Assembly (NCBI GenBank): GCA_963930775.1
Contig: OZ005690.1
Span: 6,432,225 to 6,496,224 of the forward strand
Source of the DNA: Cliona cf. orientalis
Lineage: Eukaryota > Porifera > Demospongiae > Clionaida > Clionaidae
Length of the DNA: 64,000 nt
Reading direction: 5' to 3'
Shown: positions 54,562 through 64,000 of the stretch, in pieces
Numbering within the stretch: position 1 is the stretch's first letter
Layout of the letters: every line of letters starts with the position of its first letter
Program-made: the position numbers and the translations under genes
Notes under the pieces: model-generated
Told to the model about the DNA's origin: nothing
Seen by the model: only the letters and a program-made list of their open reading frames with translations
Database searches by the model: none

Positions 54562-55958
54562 TTAAGAGGTAGTTGGGACGAATGAGGCCTTACAGTCCAC
54601 CATGCGATGATCCTGTCCGCAACGGATACACTTATGCTCCCGATCGCATGGCTTTGGGTGGCGGAAGCACTGCCCCTCATTATACGAGAAACAGATCTTC
54701 GAGGCCTGCGAAGTTGGCGTGCCCTCACGCCGAAACCGCTTCCGGGGCGGCCCCGATTGCCTCCCGGTGTTTGCATCTGACTGCCGGATCCGAGGTGGCG
54801 GCTCCTGAGCTGCAGCTGGCTCCAACGTGGACAGGGCACATTCCGACTTGCCATGATCCGGAGCCATGCACCTCGGGCACGTGAGAGCCTCCACCCGCTG
54901 GCTCAGAAACGACAAGCTGTAGAACATTGGATGTAACATAGACCAGCTGGTGCCTGGGTCCTTCTCGACGTGCTCACGGAATAGCTTATCGTAACTGAGC
55001 CAACCTTTGCAGCCAAAGCGGAGAGCTTCAATGAGGATGGTAGCGTGATAAGCTAGCAGCTCCTGGAACTTCTCAGGATGTTCCCTCGAGATTATGGCCG
55101 TAAATGTGGAGAAGGAGACGGACCATGCTACCAGACCTTTCCAGTCCTCGGTTAGCTCTCTCTTCTTGGGAGCTTTGGATGAGCACGCCTTTTGCGCCTC
55201 CCCCGAGCGGCGGGCCAGTTCAAGATTGTCGGGGAGTAGCTCGGCCATGCTAACGAATTCCCACTTCAGAATCTTAGCGACCAGCTTTTGCGGGATCAGT
55301 GGGAAGCCGTGCCCAAGAGAGAACTCTGTCGACTGAGTCTGAGTGGAGTTAGAAGAGACTCCCGATTGGGTACCGGCGAGGGTGGACTGCGTAGCTCCAG
55401 ATGAGACAACCTTGCAAGGATCGCTCCCGCTAGCTGACGACTTTGAGCCGGCGATAGTAGTGAGGGGATCCTCCCCTCCCGGGACGAGTGGAAGCTGCAG
55501 AGAGGCCAACTCTGAGGGGTTCGGCATGTCCCCAAGCGGGGATGTTCCTGCAGCCAGGATATATAAACCGAATATATAACTTAACGGCTCGCGCCGAGGC
55601 TACAGACCATTACTGGCGTGATAGATAACTTACCGCTGGAACTAGAAGCGGTCCTGGACGACGCCGACCCTGCCGATCCTTCCGGCGAGACTACTGTGAG
55701 AAGCCTACGAATGACCTCCGGGTTAGCCAGTGCCTCCAACACAGCTGTAGTAACGGCTTCCTGGTTTACTTCCGCTACACCTCGAGCTGCGTCTGACGGA
55801 CCATCATCTCGCCTAGGAGGACCATCGTTGCGATGGTCATCTCCGTCGACTCCCTCTGGATCCTCAGGAGGAGGTGGGGGAGAAGGGTCGGTGGGCGGCA
55901 AGGAGCTTTGCTCAGCACTAGTGTCCGTAGTGCGGGCTCGACTACGTCGCGACGACAT
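54562..55958 (-). CDS. Gag of inner element, with an intron
   Basis: Two exons: 55958-55634 and 55547-54562, joined in phase 1 across an 86-bp GT-AG intron (donor GTAAG, acceptor GCTGCAG). The N-part is acidic and Pro/Ser-rich. The second exon has the capsid-like core (LGHGFPLIPQKLVAKILKWE, AELLPDNLELARRSGEA, RFGCKGWLSYDKLFREHVEK) and zinc modules: CPRCMAPDHGKSEC (C-x2-C-x4-H-x4-C), a C-x7-C-x6-C-x3-H finger starting CFSYNEGQC, and CIRCGQDHRMVDC. Gag packages the element RNA. The outer element has the same intron at the same point and in the same phase. Confidence 0.85.
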
Positions 55959-55967
55959 CTTTTCTTA

Positions 55968-56310
55968 GTGACAAGTTAGTGGCTCGATCCGCAGTTGACC
56001 CTCCTGCTCATACGCTGAGCTGTTACTCCACCTAAATGCACGTTCTGGATCTGCTAGCAACCGTTTAAATACACTGAGCTCCTTCCAGCCCTGCCAACCA
56101 GTTTCGGCCTGTGAGAGGGGCGCCTATGCTTGTACTATTATCATTATTAGTGATGAATAGTATCTTGTTTACTAATGCATCATGTATGTTTTGGCGACCC
56201 TTAATTACATGCGTGCGCGAGGCGCACGCATGCGCAGTGCGCCTGCGCGCGCAGGGCGGGGACTTCCTGCGCAATTAACCTGCTTTAAATGTGACCATTA
56301 AAACCTCATT
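55968..56310 (-). repeat. A1 split direct repeat of inner element
   Basis: 343-bp 5' terminal repeat directly upstream of the gag start codon (55958) in element orientation; it must contain the promoter. G at 56196 is the single difference from A2 noted by eye. Confidence 0.9.
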
Positions 56311-57140
56311 AAACTCAACAAAGGATGCCCCTTGATGAGCGATAATCCATTCAAGTGCATCAGCTGTCGCGTTGAATATTTTGGGAGCTGACCGCAACCC
56401 GAAAGGAAGACAAGCGTCTACAAAGACGGAATCTTGCCACCGCATTCCTAGCAAGTGTCTATCCCCTGGATGGACTGGGATATTTCTATAGGCACTTTTA
56501 ATGTCTAGTTTTGCTAGCAGAGTGCCTTGACCAGATCTGAGTACAAACTCTGCTGCATCATCCACTGATGCATACTTCAATGAGCAGACACTTGTGTCAA
56601 TGAAGTCATTGACGCTTGCCCCGTCTGGAGAAGACAAGTCCACGATCAGCCGCCACTTTCCAGGTTGACGCTTCTTGGGAATGACTCCAAATCTTGAGAG
56701 GTGTACATTAGCGCACCACCTGGGAGGAACCGGGACTATGCGACCTGCCTGTAATTCATTTTGGAGGTATTCCTGGACCACCTTCGGGTGCCTCTCTGCA
56801 CCCAACATATTGCTGGCTGATGAACGAAGGCCCATTGAATTGTGACAACCGATGTGGAAGCCATCGCGGATTCCATCAAGAAGATACCCAACAAATCTCT
56901 ATCCGGGTGGTCTTGAAGGTGCTTTTCCCACACCTCTGCTTGCAGAGGGGACACTATGCGTGAGCACTCAGTAGGTAACTGGACCAATGAGGGAACCGCT
57001 GCCCGAAGGCTCAGAAGATCATTAGTGTAACTATATCTCCCGTCTGGAGTGATATTCCCTATTGATTGTGTATGCAAATCCATAGAGACAACCATAATGT
57101 TCAGATAAAGCAAGAATATGTTTATTGATAGAACATGCAA
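56311..57140 (-). pseudogene. Outer element RT (N-part), frameshifted and cut by the inner element
   Basis: The frame 57140-56736 carries the start (YSYTNDLLSLRAAVP, SPLQAEVWEKHLQDHPD), then shifts near 56893 into the frame that opens at 56835 (MGLRSSASNMLGAE). That frame holds the RT fingers and palm (FGVIPKKRQPGKWRLIVDLS, LLAKLDIKSAYRNIPVHP, CLPFGLRSAPKIFNATADAL) and is interrupted at 56310 by A1 of the inner element. Its continuation is at 50367 downward, starting at the YLDD active site. Confidence 0.8.
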
Positions 57141-57265
57141 GGCTGACTGAGCAGCTCATAATTACCAACAAGGCAAGGCTGACCGAGCAGCTCACAACTA
57201 GCAAAAAAAAAAAAGAAAAATCACAGTGAGGATTCTACACATTGTAGCAAGTCAGTTGATCTGTG

Positions 57266-58858
57266 CTAATCCTTGAGAGTGACAGTTGCAGTGCATCCAC
57301 TCAGCTGGTGCTCACCTCCACACCTGATACATTGGTGACGACGAGGGCACTCCTTAGGATATCTCGAACACTGTCCCTCATTCCAGGAGAAACAGAAACT
57401 CGAGGACTCCGATCCCGGCACGGAATTAGGGGTGCCTTCTCTCTTCGCACGCTTCCTCGGAGGGGCAGACTTCTGTCCCGACTGCTGTTGTCGGAATCGA
57501 GGCTCCTGGACACGAGAATAGGAAGCCGAAGGAGTCGAAGGAGGAGTAAGCAGCTGGGGCTGATCCAGAGAATTTAGTGCACATTCATGCAGAGAGTGAT
57601 CTGGAGCCATGCACTTTGTGCATGTTCTAGCTTCCACCTTCTGGTTGAGATAAGTTAGACTATAGAACATGGGATTGATGGTAGACCAATCCGTGTCAGG
57701 ATGCTTTGCGACATTCTCTCGAAACATCTTATCATATGGTAGCCATCCTCTACCATTAAACCGTAGAGCTTCAATGACGATTGTTGCCTGGTATGCCAGC
57801 AGCTCCTTGACTTTGTGTGGGTGCTTTTGCCTGATAATGGCCGCAAAGGTGGAAAAGCATACTGACCACGCCATAAGGCCATTCTGATCGTGGGACAGCT
57901 CTCGTCTTCGTACAGTCCTCGACGAGCAGGAGCTAACGTTGGGAGATTCAGAGGAGCGTCTGGCCAACTCCAAGTTATCTGGCAATAGTTCAGCCATGCC
58001 TATGTACTGCCAGCTCTGAATTTTCTGCACCAACTTCGCTGGGATTAGAGGAAAGCCCTGACCGAGAGAGAAGGCCTGAGACTTTTCCCCTTCACTGGTA
58101 GAAGCACCTTCGCTCGAGGGAGTCAAACTGTCACCAGCCCCTGAGGGGGTAACTCCCGAGCTAGCAGTGAGCAGCGGGGACTCATTGGACTGTGAGACTT
58201 GTAGACCAAGTGAGCTCAGTTCCGATGAGGACGGCATAGCCCCTAGAGGGGATGCTCCTGAAGAGTGAGGGTGGGGTAGGGTAGGGGAATACTTGTGAAA
58301 TAAGGGCGCCAGTGCATGCATATAGAATAAAAACCGAAGCATAAGAGGCATTTGAGAAGGATGCTCCTACAACAGCCACCAGCCGCGCTGGAAGCCCCCC
58401 CCCCCAAGCTACATAGTACATGGCTAAAGCCTAAACATAAACTAACTTGAAGAAAATGAGAACCATGAACTCTTACCGGTACCAGCGGTGCCGCCAGATC
58501 CAGACGGGCCAGGGGCGGTGGAAGCTGCTTCCCCCTGAGCCGTTGCTCCACCCGAAACGGTTCCCAGACCGGCCGCCGCCTCCGTGGTACCACCCGGAGT
58601 GGATGGGACAGTTGATGCTGCAGCAACCGCAGTTCCAAACTGCCGGATGACTTCCGGGTCCGCGAGAACCTCCAGAACGGCCGTCCTTATTGCTGTAGCA
58701 CTGGTTTCACCGCCGGAACCACCTGGAGCTTGCGGAGTTGTCACCATTTGTTCTGTAGCACCATCCCCCGACGAGCCAGCTGCTTCGCCGCTACTCGCGC
58801 TAGTCGATCCACTAGCGGTGTTGCTAGCACTGCGGGACGATCTGGAACGGTGTGCCAT
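57266..58858 (-). CDS. Gag of outer element, with an intron
   Basis: Exons 58858-58477 and 58257-57266, phase 1, intron 219 bp (donor GTAAGAG, acceptor CTCTTCAG). Exon 1 is Ser/Ala/Gly-rich. Exon 2 has LGQGFPLIPAKLVQKIQSWQ, AELLPDNLELARRSSE, a capsid-like core with GRGWLPYDKMFRENVAK, the CCHC knuckle CTKCMAPDHSLHEC, a C-x7-C-x6-C-x3-H finger starting CFSWNEGQC, and CIRCGGEHQLSGC. Reading frames of both exons are intact. Order, motifs and intron position are as in the inner element. Confidence 0.8.
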
Positions 58859-58859
58859 C

Positions 58860-59132
58860 TGAAAGTTGCTCCTCTGTTCACGAACGTTCTGCTGATCGAT
58901 AGTTACTTCTCAGTGCTGCTCTCATGTGTCTCTAGCTCATCGTGAGTCAGCTATAAATAGGCGAGGATGCAGCCCTGGCAGGTGCATGGCTACTTCCTGC
59001 CAGACTGGTTTGGACTGGCTGCTACATGTTTCTCACAACCTTGCAAGGGCTGCCTGTAGGGCAGCAGCCCTTACAAGGTGTATGATGTGTACCTCTCAAT
59101 TAACCTACTTTAATGACTCATTAAACTTCATT
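58860..59132 (-). repeat. 5' terminal repeat (A1) of outer element
   Basis: It runs from the gag start outward and ends AATTAACCTACTTTAATGAC and ATTAAACTTCATT, similar to the end of the inner A repeat. It contains a palindromic block, GGGCTGCCTGTAGGGCAGCAGCCC, near 59048. No second copy of it was found at the 3' side. Confidence 0.65.
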
Positions 59133-59136
59133 TACT

Positions 59137-59166
59137 TTACCCCCTTGCGCATGCGCGCGGGGTAAT
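59137..59166. repeat. Bare MITE-A end-to-end palindrome
   Basis: TTACCCCCTTGCGCATGCGC followed by GCGGGGTAA is the MITE-A/D terminal sequence folded on itself with no interior. It directly abuts the 5' end of the outer Ngaro element. Confidence 0.5.
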
Positions 59167-59294
59167 AACATAGCTAGGCCTAAAAAGCTACCTTGAGAGT
59201 GAATAAAGCATGAGTTGCTAGTTGTCCAATGATGTATTATAATTGTGTAGCTAGCTAGTCTACATGCATGCCTTGGCATCATGAGTCCAAGTTA

Positions 59295-59475
59295 CTTTAA
59301 GATACAGTCTTAAAAGAGTCTTAGCAATCTGAAAAAAGTCTGAAGTTGAAATTGTACTTTAAGATGTAATCTTAAAAGAGTCTTAGCGATCTGAAAAAGT
59401 CTGAAGTTGAAAATGGTACTTAAAGATGTAGTCTTAAAAGAGTCTTAGCATTGCTGTATAAATCTGAAGAAGTTT
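59295..59475. repeat. Tandem repeat, about 60 bp x 3
   Basis: CTTAAAAGAGTCTTAGCNAT followed by CTGAAAAAGTCTGAAGTTGA occurs three times, linked by TGTACTTTAAGATGTAATC-like sequence. No ORF. Confidence 0.7.
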
Positions 59476-60789
59476 GAATGGCAAGCATATGAAAAGTATC
59501 TGAGTACGAGTGCGCACGCGTTCCGCGGTGATCAATGAAGGCCTCTGAACAGCGTGGGCACGCATTTAATGTGATCACTATTACAAAAGGTCAGGAGGTC
59601 ATCCCGTATTCTTTACACACATTGACCGTTTCACTTATTAGCACATGGTAGGTAATAGTGTACGGACACTTTTACGGTAAATTATACAGAAAATATAGCG
59701 CATGCACATGCAGTGGATACCAGACCTTCTTTCCACCTCCCCGCTCAGAAGGCCTGGGGACGAGGCTACCCACAAACATACAAGAATATAATATACATAC
59801 TAGTGGTGATGAAACTTGATCATCTGTGCAGGGCGAGCCTTAGCGAAAGTCAAGATTTCTTCGAAAGTACGCAGGCATGACCAAACTATAACAGTATGTC
59901 AGTCAGCCAAGTAATAGCATAGCTAGGCCTGAGAAGCTACCACAAGAGTACCATGAAAGTACCATAGCCTTCTAGTAGTGTCAGAGTGAATAGCGTAGTG
60001 TGCATGCTAGCTATGACCATCATGAGTCCAAGTACCTGTATCTGAGAAAGGGGACAAGCTTCCACATGCAGTGAGTCACCTTCATGCTTAAAGCTTTACT
60101 GAAGTATATCTACGAGTGATATCATTAAGGTATCACCAAAGTGCGTGGGCGTGAGGTGGGGGATATGACACCTAAACCACATCAAAGTCATTAGTGAGGT
60201 GCATGTTGTGTGACCACGCCCTTTTAATTGCCCAGGTCTCAGGGGTGTGGCTGCTAGAGCCGGAAGTGTTCATTAAATATCCTCAAATGGACCGGAAGCC
60301 GAGACAAAAGAGAGGGGCCAGGCCAGCCCAAAACAGCACCACCCTGTGCCTCAAGGACCACGATTCTCAATCATGTGCCGACTGGCCACCGGATGTCCAC
60401 CGGAAGCCCATAATCAATCCCAACTAAAACACACAGCTTCCTCAAGGTCAAAACACACACACACTTCAAGGCCATTCTGCCACACTGCCCACACAAGAGT
60501 TCACCTCATTTCCTGTGTGGGCGGGGTAACAATACATCATCGCAACCACATCTGCTTCAAACCATCGTCAGTGGTTGTGATTATCTCTTATCCCTAAAAA
60601 TCTTGTTTGTGTACTTTTTGGCATTGCCATCCCTACTTCATCCTTCAATTTTATATATATACACACTGATTGAATTTAAGTGTCATGATAGCGCGTTGTC
60701 TATAGTTTTATAGTTCCTGCACTACCAGTATTGCTATAGGAAAAGTCGACCTGTTCAAGTTCTTGGAGATCACCCTTTTATCCCTGGCA
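59476..60789. other. Intergenic, no supported gene
   Basis: It holds a short palindrome of the 6722 family (GGCCTGGGGACGAGGCTA near 59748) and, at 60580-60660, the inverse of 32540-32940 without the nested MITE. Frames at 60194-60597 show no domain and are rejected. Confidence 0.4.
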
Positions 60790-61344
60790 TATTGAGAGTC
60801 AGCCATCTTATACTAACAGTTGTTTTTTTTTACAGGTGAGAGCTGCTTAATGTAATAGTAGGCTGATGATAATAATACATAAGATCACGTTTTCATAATT
60901 AACTCAGCTCATGAGAATTCCGTGCGTTAATTTTGTTCAGTAACTGCACATGCTGCATGACAGCCGTATATATATAGTACATAATAGATCTCCATCTTGT
61001 TACTGCTCCTAATTTATCGACTTAGTTATATGTTCCTGCAATTAGCTAAATTTCCTCAACATGGGATTTCATAATGATCACTGATATTATGTTTGTAGAA
61101 CATCTGTGAATAGATAATTTCAGTATCATACGTGACCAGGCTACCTATTGTAGAATGCAATGCATAATAGCAACTGCCTCACTATATAGCTATGTCTGAG
61201 TCATTAAATTAATTTGAAGCTCAATGACAAGCCATTGGATGAGCCTTAATATACTTGTGCTGAATAGGATAATAGCTATATAGTGATAATATATTCCACA
61301 GCAGATTTTCAACAGTCCATCATTAGGTAGCTGGTTTTCTGAAA
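60790..61344 (+). promoter_or_regulatory. GPCR4 upstream region
   Basis: It parallels 28490-29006 in order and orientation up to the start codon. It carries several small indels relative to that copy. Core promoter elements were not assigned. Confidence 0.6.
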
Positions 61345-62998
61345 ATGGATTTTCTGAGGTTGAGTTTAATCCTGCATCTACTGAGTATGTGCTATTGTAT
61401 AGTTAGTGGAATAAGTAACGAGTCAGTTTTAGTGGTAGCATTACCTCATGTAAGTAGTCATGGAATAAGTGTAAGCTGGGAGAGAGGACAGGAGATTCTA
61501 CCTGGTGCGCTTGCCGCAGTTGACTGCATAAATAATGAGCACTCTGGTATTCCAAGTAAGAAGCTGACATTGCTTGTCGTTGATAGTGGTCTAGTAATGA
61601 GCTCTGACTCTCCATATTCTGGTAACATGTTGGAAGTATTTGTTAATCTTACCTCACACAATGCAAGCATAGTGGGTGTAGTTGGAATTTTGCACCCCGA
61701 ATTGCTTGCTATTTTGCAATCATTTCAGCTACGCATAGCTTCTTTAGTTTATTTTAGTGGAGTTCCATCAGCTCCAAATGTTATTCATATGACAGCATCC
61801 AGCTCAACTGTCATCGACTCATTTCTCGCATTCATGAAAGTGAATAGCCAAGCTAGAATTGGTATCATAACTGAAATAAACAACTCATTTCATTTACGGT
61901 TTCTTCATGACATCCTCTTGAAGGTAAATGTGTCATTCAGCATTCCCATTGTATTGGGCCATCATCAAGAGTCCCTTGCGAGTATTATTAACACCGTTGC
62001 ATCGTCTAATGTCTACATCATTGTGCTAAATGTCAGCCCCTTCCTTGTACCGACAATTGTGTATGAGGCTTACAAACACGAGCTTACTTGGCCAAAATAT
62101 GCCTGGATTTTGCACAGCTATCGATTCGATGACATACCTCACACGTTCAACGTTGAATGTAGCATCAGTATTTGCGACATCTTGGAGGGAATATTTGTAT
62201 TTCAATTGATCCAGGAAGAAATAAGTTATGAAAGATATGTCAATATTGATATGGGGCAACCAAACCCTTATGCCTACCTACTGCACAATGCAGTTTGGAT
62301 ACTGACTGAAACTGCAAACTTGTCAGTTACAAGTCCCCAGTGGATTAGTACTGTATCCTCTATTTCGGAACATATTTATATGTATCAAGTTCTTAATTGC
62401 ACATCCAGTCATGTAGGAGTCTACAATAGCTATTCAGGAATGTTGGAAAATTTTACAATCGACACGTTTATAGGCACAAATCTGCCAGTTTTCAGAATAT
62501 TACCATCACCATATCTCCTTTCACTGCCTGCTCTTTGCTTTGTACTAAACACTGTCTTGTTGATTTTATTCATCTATTTTCGCAACGAACCCAGTGTTAA
62601 ATCCACTAGTGTCTGCTTAAGCTTACTAATTTTCACTGGCTGTTATCTTCTCACTGTGTATAGTGTCGTACTAATAGCAGATATACCACCAAAGATTGAT
62701 GTGTGTATGGTTATTGCGTGGCTTAGTGGACTTGGAATCTCGATACCACTCATTCTGACTACCCTTTTGGTTAAAATGCTCCGTGTCTATCGCATATTTA
62801 CCCTATATAAAAGGGTTAAGCCAAAAGCTCACACATCTGAATGTGCACACTTTCTGTATACTGTTGCCATTCTTTCACCTAATATTGCAGTGCTGATATT
62901 TTGGACACTAATTGATCCAAGTTATACTGAGAATACATACGTAGAGCATCCTGGATTTGTCATCAATGAACAGCGATGTAAAAGTGATTATCCATTTA
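61345..62998 (+). pseudogene. GPCR4: GABA-B-like receptor cut at TM5 by an LTR element
   Basis: Signal peptide MDFLRLSLILHLLSMCYCIV, Venus-flytrap domain (SWERGQEILPGALAAVDCIN, VVDSGLVM, WPKYAWILHSYRFDD), TM1-TM4 and ECL2 (NEQRCKSDY) are all present and intronless. Relative to GPCR2 the homology ends at about 62998, three codons into TM5, where a TGTAATG sequence begins and a stop codon follows (63001-63003). TM5-TM7 and the tail are missing from the window and should lie beyond the retroelement. The 552-residue product would have four membrane segments. The middle (61810-62210) and the TM1-TM4 part (62515-62990) are nearly identical to GPCR2, the rest less so. Confidence 0.85.
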
Positions 62999-63186
62999 TG
63001 TAATGCTTATGTAATGATTATGCAATGATTATTATGCAGACAGGATATTGTGGTTTATTGTCATTGATTTTGTTAGTATAAAATGTGTATGCATGTTCAG
63101 TTTAGTTCAGTTGATCCCTTGAGTAGATGCTTTAATAATACTTTTTACTGTCAAGCCGCTTGCCGCTGCAGTCCGTGCGTTATAAT
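62999..63186 (+). repeat. Proposed 5' LTR
   Basis: The left edge is set by loss of receptor homology and the TG dinucleotide, the right edge by the primer-site-like TGGCGACC. TATGTAATG and ATTATGCA repeats occur at the left, and GTATAAAATG near 63076 may be the promoter TATA box. Without the 3' LTR the boundaries are provisional. Confidence 0.5.
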
Positions 63187-63335
63187 TGGCGACCCTGCCA
63201 GGATCGTTCGGCTCTCGACCGAGTTAGGATCGATGAGTGTGGATGTCACGTCGGGAACTCAAGAGTCTAACAGCCGAAGGATTGGTTGTAACTCGTAACC
63301 GGTTAAGAAGCGGAAAGCACGAGTATCGAGAGACC

Positions 63336-64000
63336 ATGAGCACGAGTGACATAGACGAGGTGACGCACGATACCGATGCGAGCGGAGCTGCAGCGATACA
63401 AGAGTTGCAGCAGAAGTTGGCAATGGCGGCTGAAGAAGTAAAAGCAGTGAAGGAAGACCTTACCCGTCAATTGCAACAAACCATGGAGGTGGCAGAATAT
63501 GCAAAGGAACAGTGTGAGGAGGAAAAAAGACGAGCGCAGGCCATGGAGAGCGAGCTGATGGGAAAGTCCCAAGCCATGCAAGAGCTAGAGGACGAGTTTG
63601 GACAGGAAAAGGAACGGTGGGAGACGATACGGATGCGGACGGAGTTAGACGGATTACGGCAGCTGGAGGACGTGAGGAGACAGTTCGATCGCGAGCGCGA
63701 GAGAAACAGAAGGGAGCTGGAGCAGCAAGCGTCCGTGATCGAGAAGCTGAAGCAAGAACTAGCTGCCGAAAAAGAGAAAAACTCACGTTCTACCCCTGAC
63801 GCTGTGGAGTCAAGTGAGAGTTTGCATGTGCATGAGGGAGGGGCTGCGCAAGGAGCCTTGGCATCAGATAGTGTGCTTGTGCATGGTGGTGTGCCTGATG
63901 GTATTAGTGCTATAGATGGTGTTAGTGAAGAAATTTCTGAGCCTCATTCTAGAAGAGTGACCTTTGCGGAGCCTGGGAAAGGGCATGCGACTGATAGCTT
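63336..64000 (+). CDS. Gag-like coiled-coil ORF of LTR element (partial, runs off window)
   Basis: ATG at 63336 opens a frame with no stop to the end of the window, over 220 codons. Residues about 20-150 are a long heptad-rich coiled coil (Glu/Gln/Lys/Arg-rich: ELQQKLAMAAEEVKAVKEDL, EQCEEEKRRAQAMESEL, EKLKQELAAEKEK). A Gly/Val/His-rich linker follows, then RRVTFAEPGKG. Coiled-coil N-termini are common in gag proteins of invertebrate LTR elements. Capsid and zinc-knuckle regions would lie further right. A host coiled-coil gene is less likely because the frame starts just after a primer-binding-like site. Confidence 0.6.
   Translation, partial: MSTSDIDEVTHDTDASGAAAIQELQQKLAMAAEEVKAVKEDLTRQLQQTMEVAEYAKEQCEEEKRRAQAMESELMGKSQAMQELEDEFGQEKERWETIRMRTELDGLRQLEDVRRQFDRERERNRRELEQQASVIEKLKQELAAEKEKNSRSTPDAVESSESLHVHEGGAAQGALASDSVLVHGGVPDGISAIDGVSEEISEPHSRRVTFAEPGKGHATDS

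Larger units (their letters stand above)
50368..56310 (-). mobile_element. Inner Ngaro-type retrotransposon, structurally complete
   Basis: On the minus strand the order is A1 (56310-55968), gag, RT-RNase H, tyrosine recombinase, B1 (51384-51132), A2 (51132-50790), a 169-bp A-rich spacer, B2 (50620-50368). This A1-ORFs-B1-A2-B2 pattern is the split direct repeat arrangement of Ngaro elements. A1 and A2 are both 343 bp and differ by eye at one base (56196 versus 51018); B1 and B2 are both 253 bp and look identical. It sits inside the RT gene of the outer element with no target-site duplication. The near-identity of repeats indicates a recent insertion. Confidence 0.9.
47962..59132 (-). mobile_element. 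Outer Ngaro/DIRS-type retrotransposon, split by the inner element
   Basis: On the minus strand the order is a 5' terminal repeat (about 59132-58860), gag, RT first half, [inner element 56310-50368], RT second half with RNase H, tyrosine recombinase, then a B-type repeat (about 48215-47962). The terminal repeat resembles that of the inner element at its outer end (AATTAACCTACTTT, ATTAAACTTCATT). Downstream of B there is no A2-B2 pair; element F starts at once, so the 3' end is incomplete. A tyrosine recombinase replaces the usual integrase, and no DIRS-type internal complementary region was noticed, which fits Ngaro-like structure. Confidence 0.85.
62999..64000 (+). mobile_element. LTR retrotransposon, 5' part, inserted in GPCR4
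   Basis: A 5' LTR of about 188 bp is proposed from TGTAATG at 62999 to TTATAAT at 63186. A primer-binding-site-like block (TGGCGACCCTGCCAGGAT, 63187-63204) follows and a gag-like frame opens at 63336. TGGCGACC just inside the LTR is a usual start for Gypsy-type primer sites in invertebrates. The 3' LTR lies outside the window, so the class (Gypsy most likely) is not proven. Confidence 0.65.

Noticed and set aside
60194..60597. Two overlapping plus-strand frames
   Set aside because: No domain; composition follows local C-rich DNA; part overlaps the repeat shared with 32540-32940.

Overview
The window reads as nuclear DNA of an early-branching invertebrate animal, most likely a sponge. Evidence: animal genes with short GT-AG introns (mitochondrial ATPase inhibitor ATP5IF1, ETF regulator ETFRF1/LYRM5, a mannose-6-phosphate-receptor-homology protein), a local cluster of intronless GABA-B-like class C receptors, AT-rich spacers, and a dense, nested load of transposable elements (Ngaro/DIRS tyrosine-recombinase retrotransposons, CR1-like LINEs, a Crypton-like recombinase, an LTR element and many TIR elements/MITEs). 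The sponge assignment is an inference; no marker gene proves it.

Layout. 1-4.7 kb: 3' exons of an MRH-domain gene (+), its introns filled with repeats. 5.6-9.9 kb: ETFRF1 (-) and ATP5IF1 (+), head to head, start codons 162 bp apart. 9.9-17 kb: repeats only. 17-19 kb: receptor GPCR1, recently broken by a 10-base deletion. 19-24.5 kb: MITEs and a broken CR1-like LINE. 25.9-27.9 kb: GPCR2, intact. 28.4-29.04 kb: orphan copy of a receptor upstream region plus its first codons. 30.5-31.9 kb: broken Crypton-like tyrosine recombinase. 32-38.9 kb: foldback elements and a second LINE (-) split by a MITE. 41.5-43.5 kb: GPCR3, intact, a near-copy of GPCR1 duplicated with its flanks. 44.9-47.96 kb: six tandem copies of a TIR-bounded unit followed by a distinct tail element. 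47.96-59.13 kb: an Ngaro-type retrotransposon (-) with a second, much younger and structurally complete Ngaro-type element (50.37-56.31 kb) inserted in its reverse transcriptase. 61.3-63.0 kb: GPCR4, cut at TM5 by an LTR retrotransposon that runs off the right end.

How it fits together. Two of the three conventional genes are mitochondrial and probably share one bidirectional promoter; both act on oxidative metabolism (ETF regulation and F1Fo-ATPase inhibition). The four receptors and the orphan promoter are a birth-and-death family still in motion: two intact, one frameshifted, one interrupted by a retroelement, one reduced to a promoter with eleven codons. The nested elements give a relative order of insertions, and several insertions have recognisable empty-site or undisturbed relatives inside this same window.

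All exon boundaries, repeat ends and similarity statements were worked out by eye; percentages are deliberately not given.
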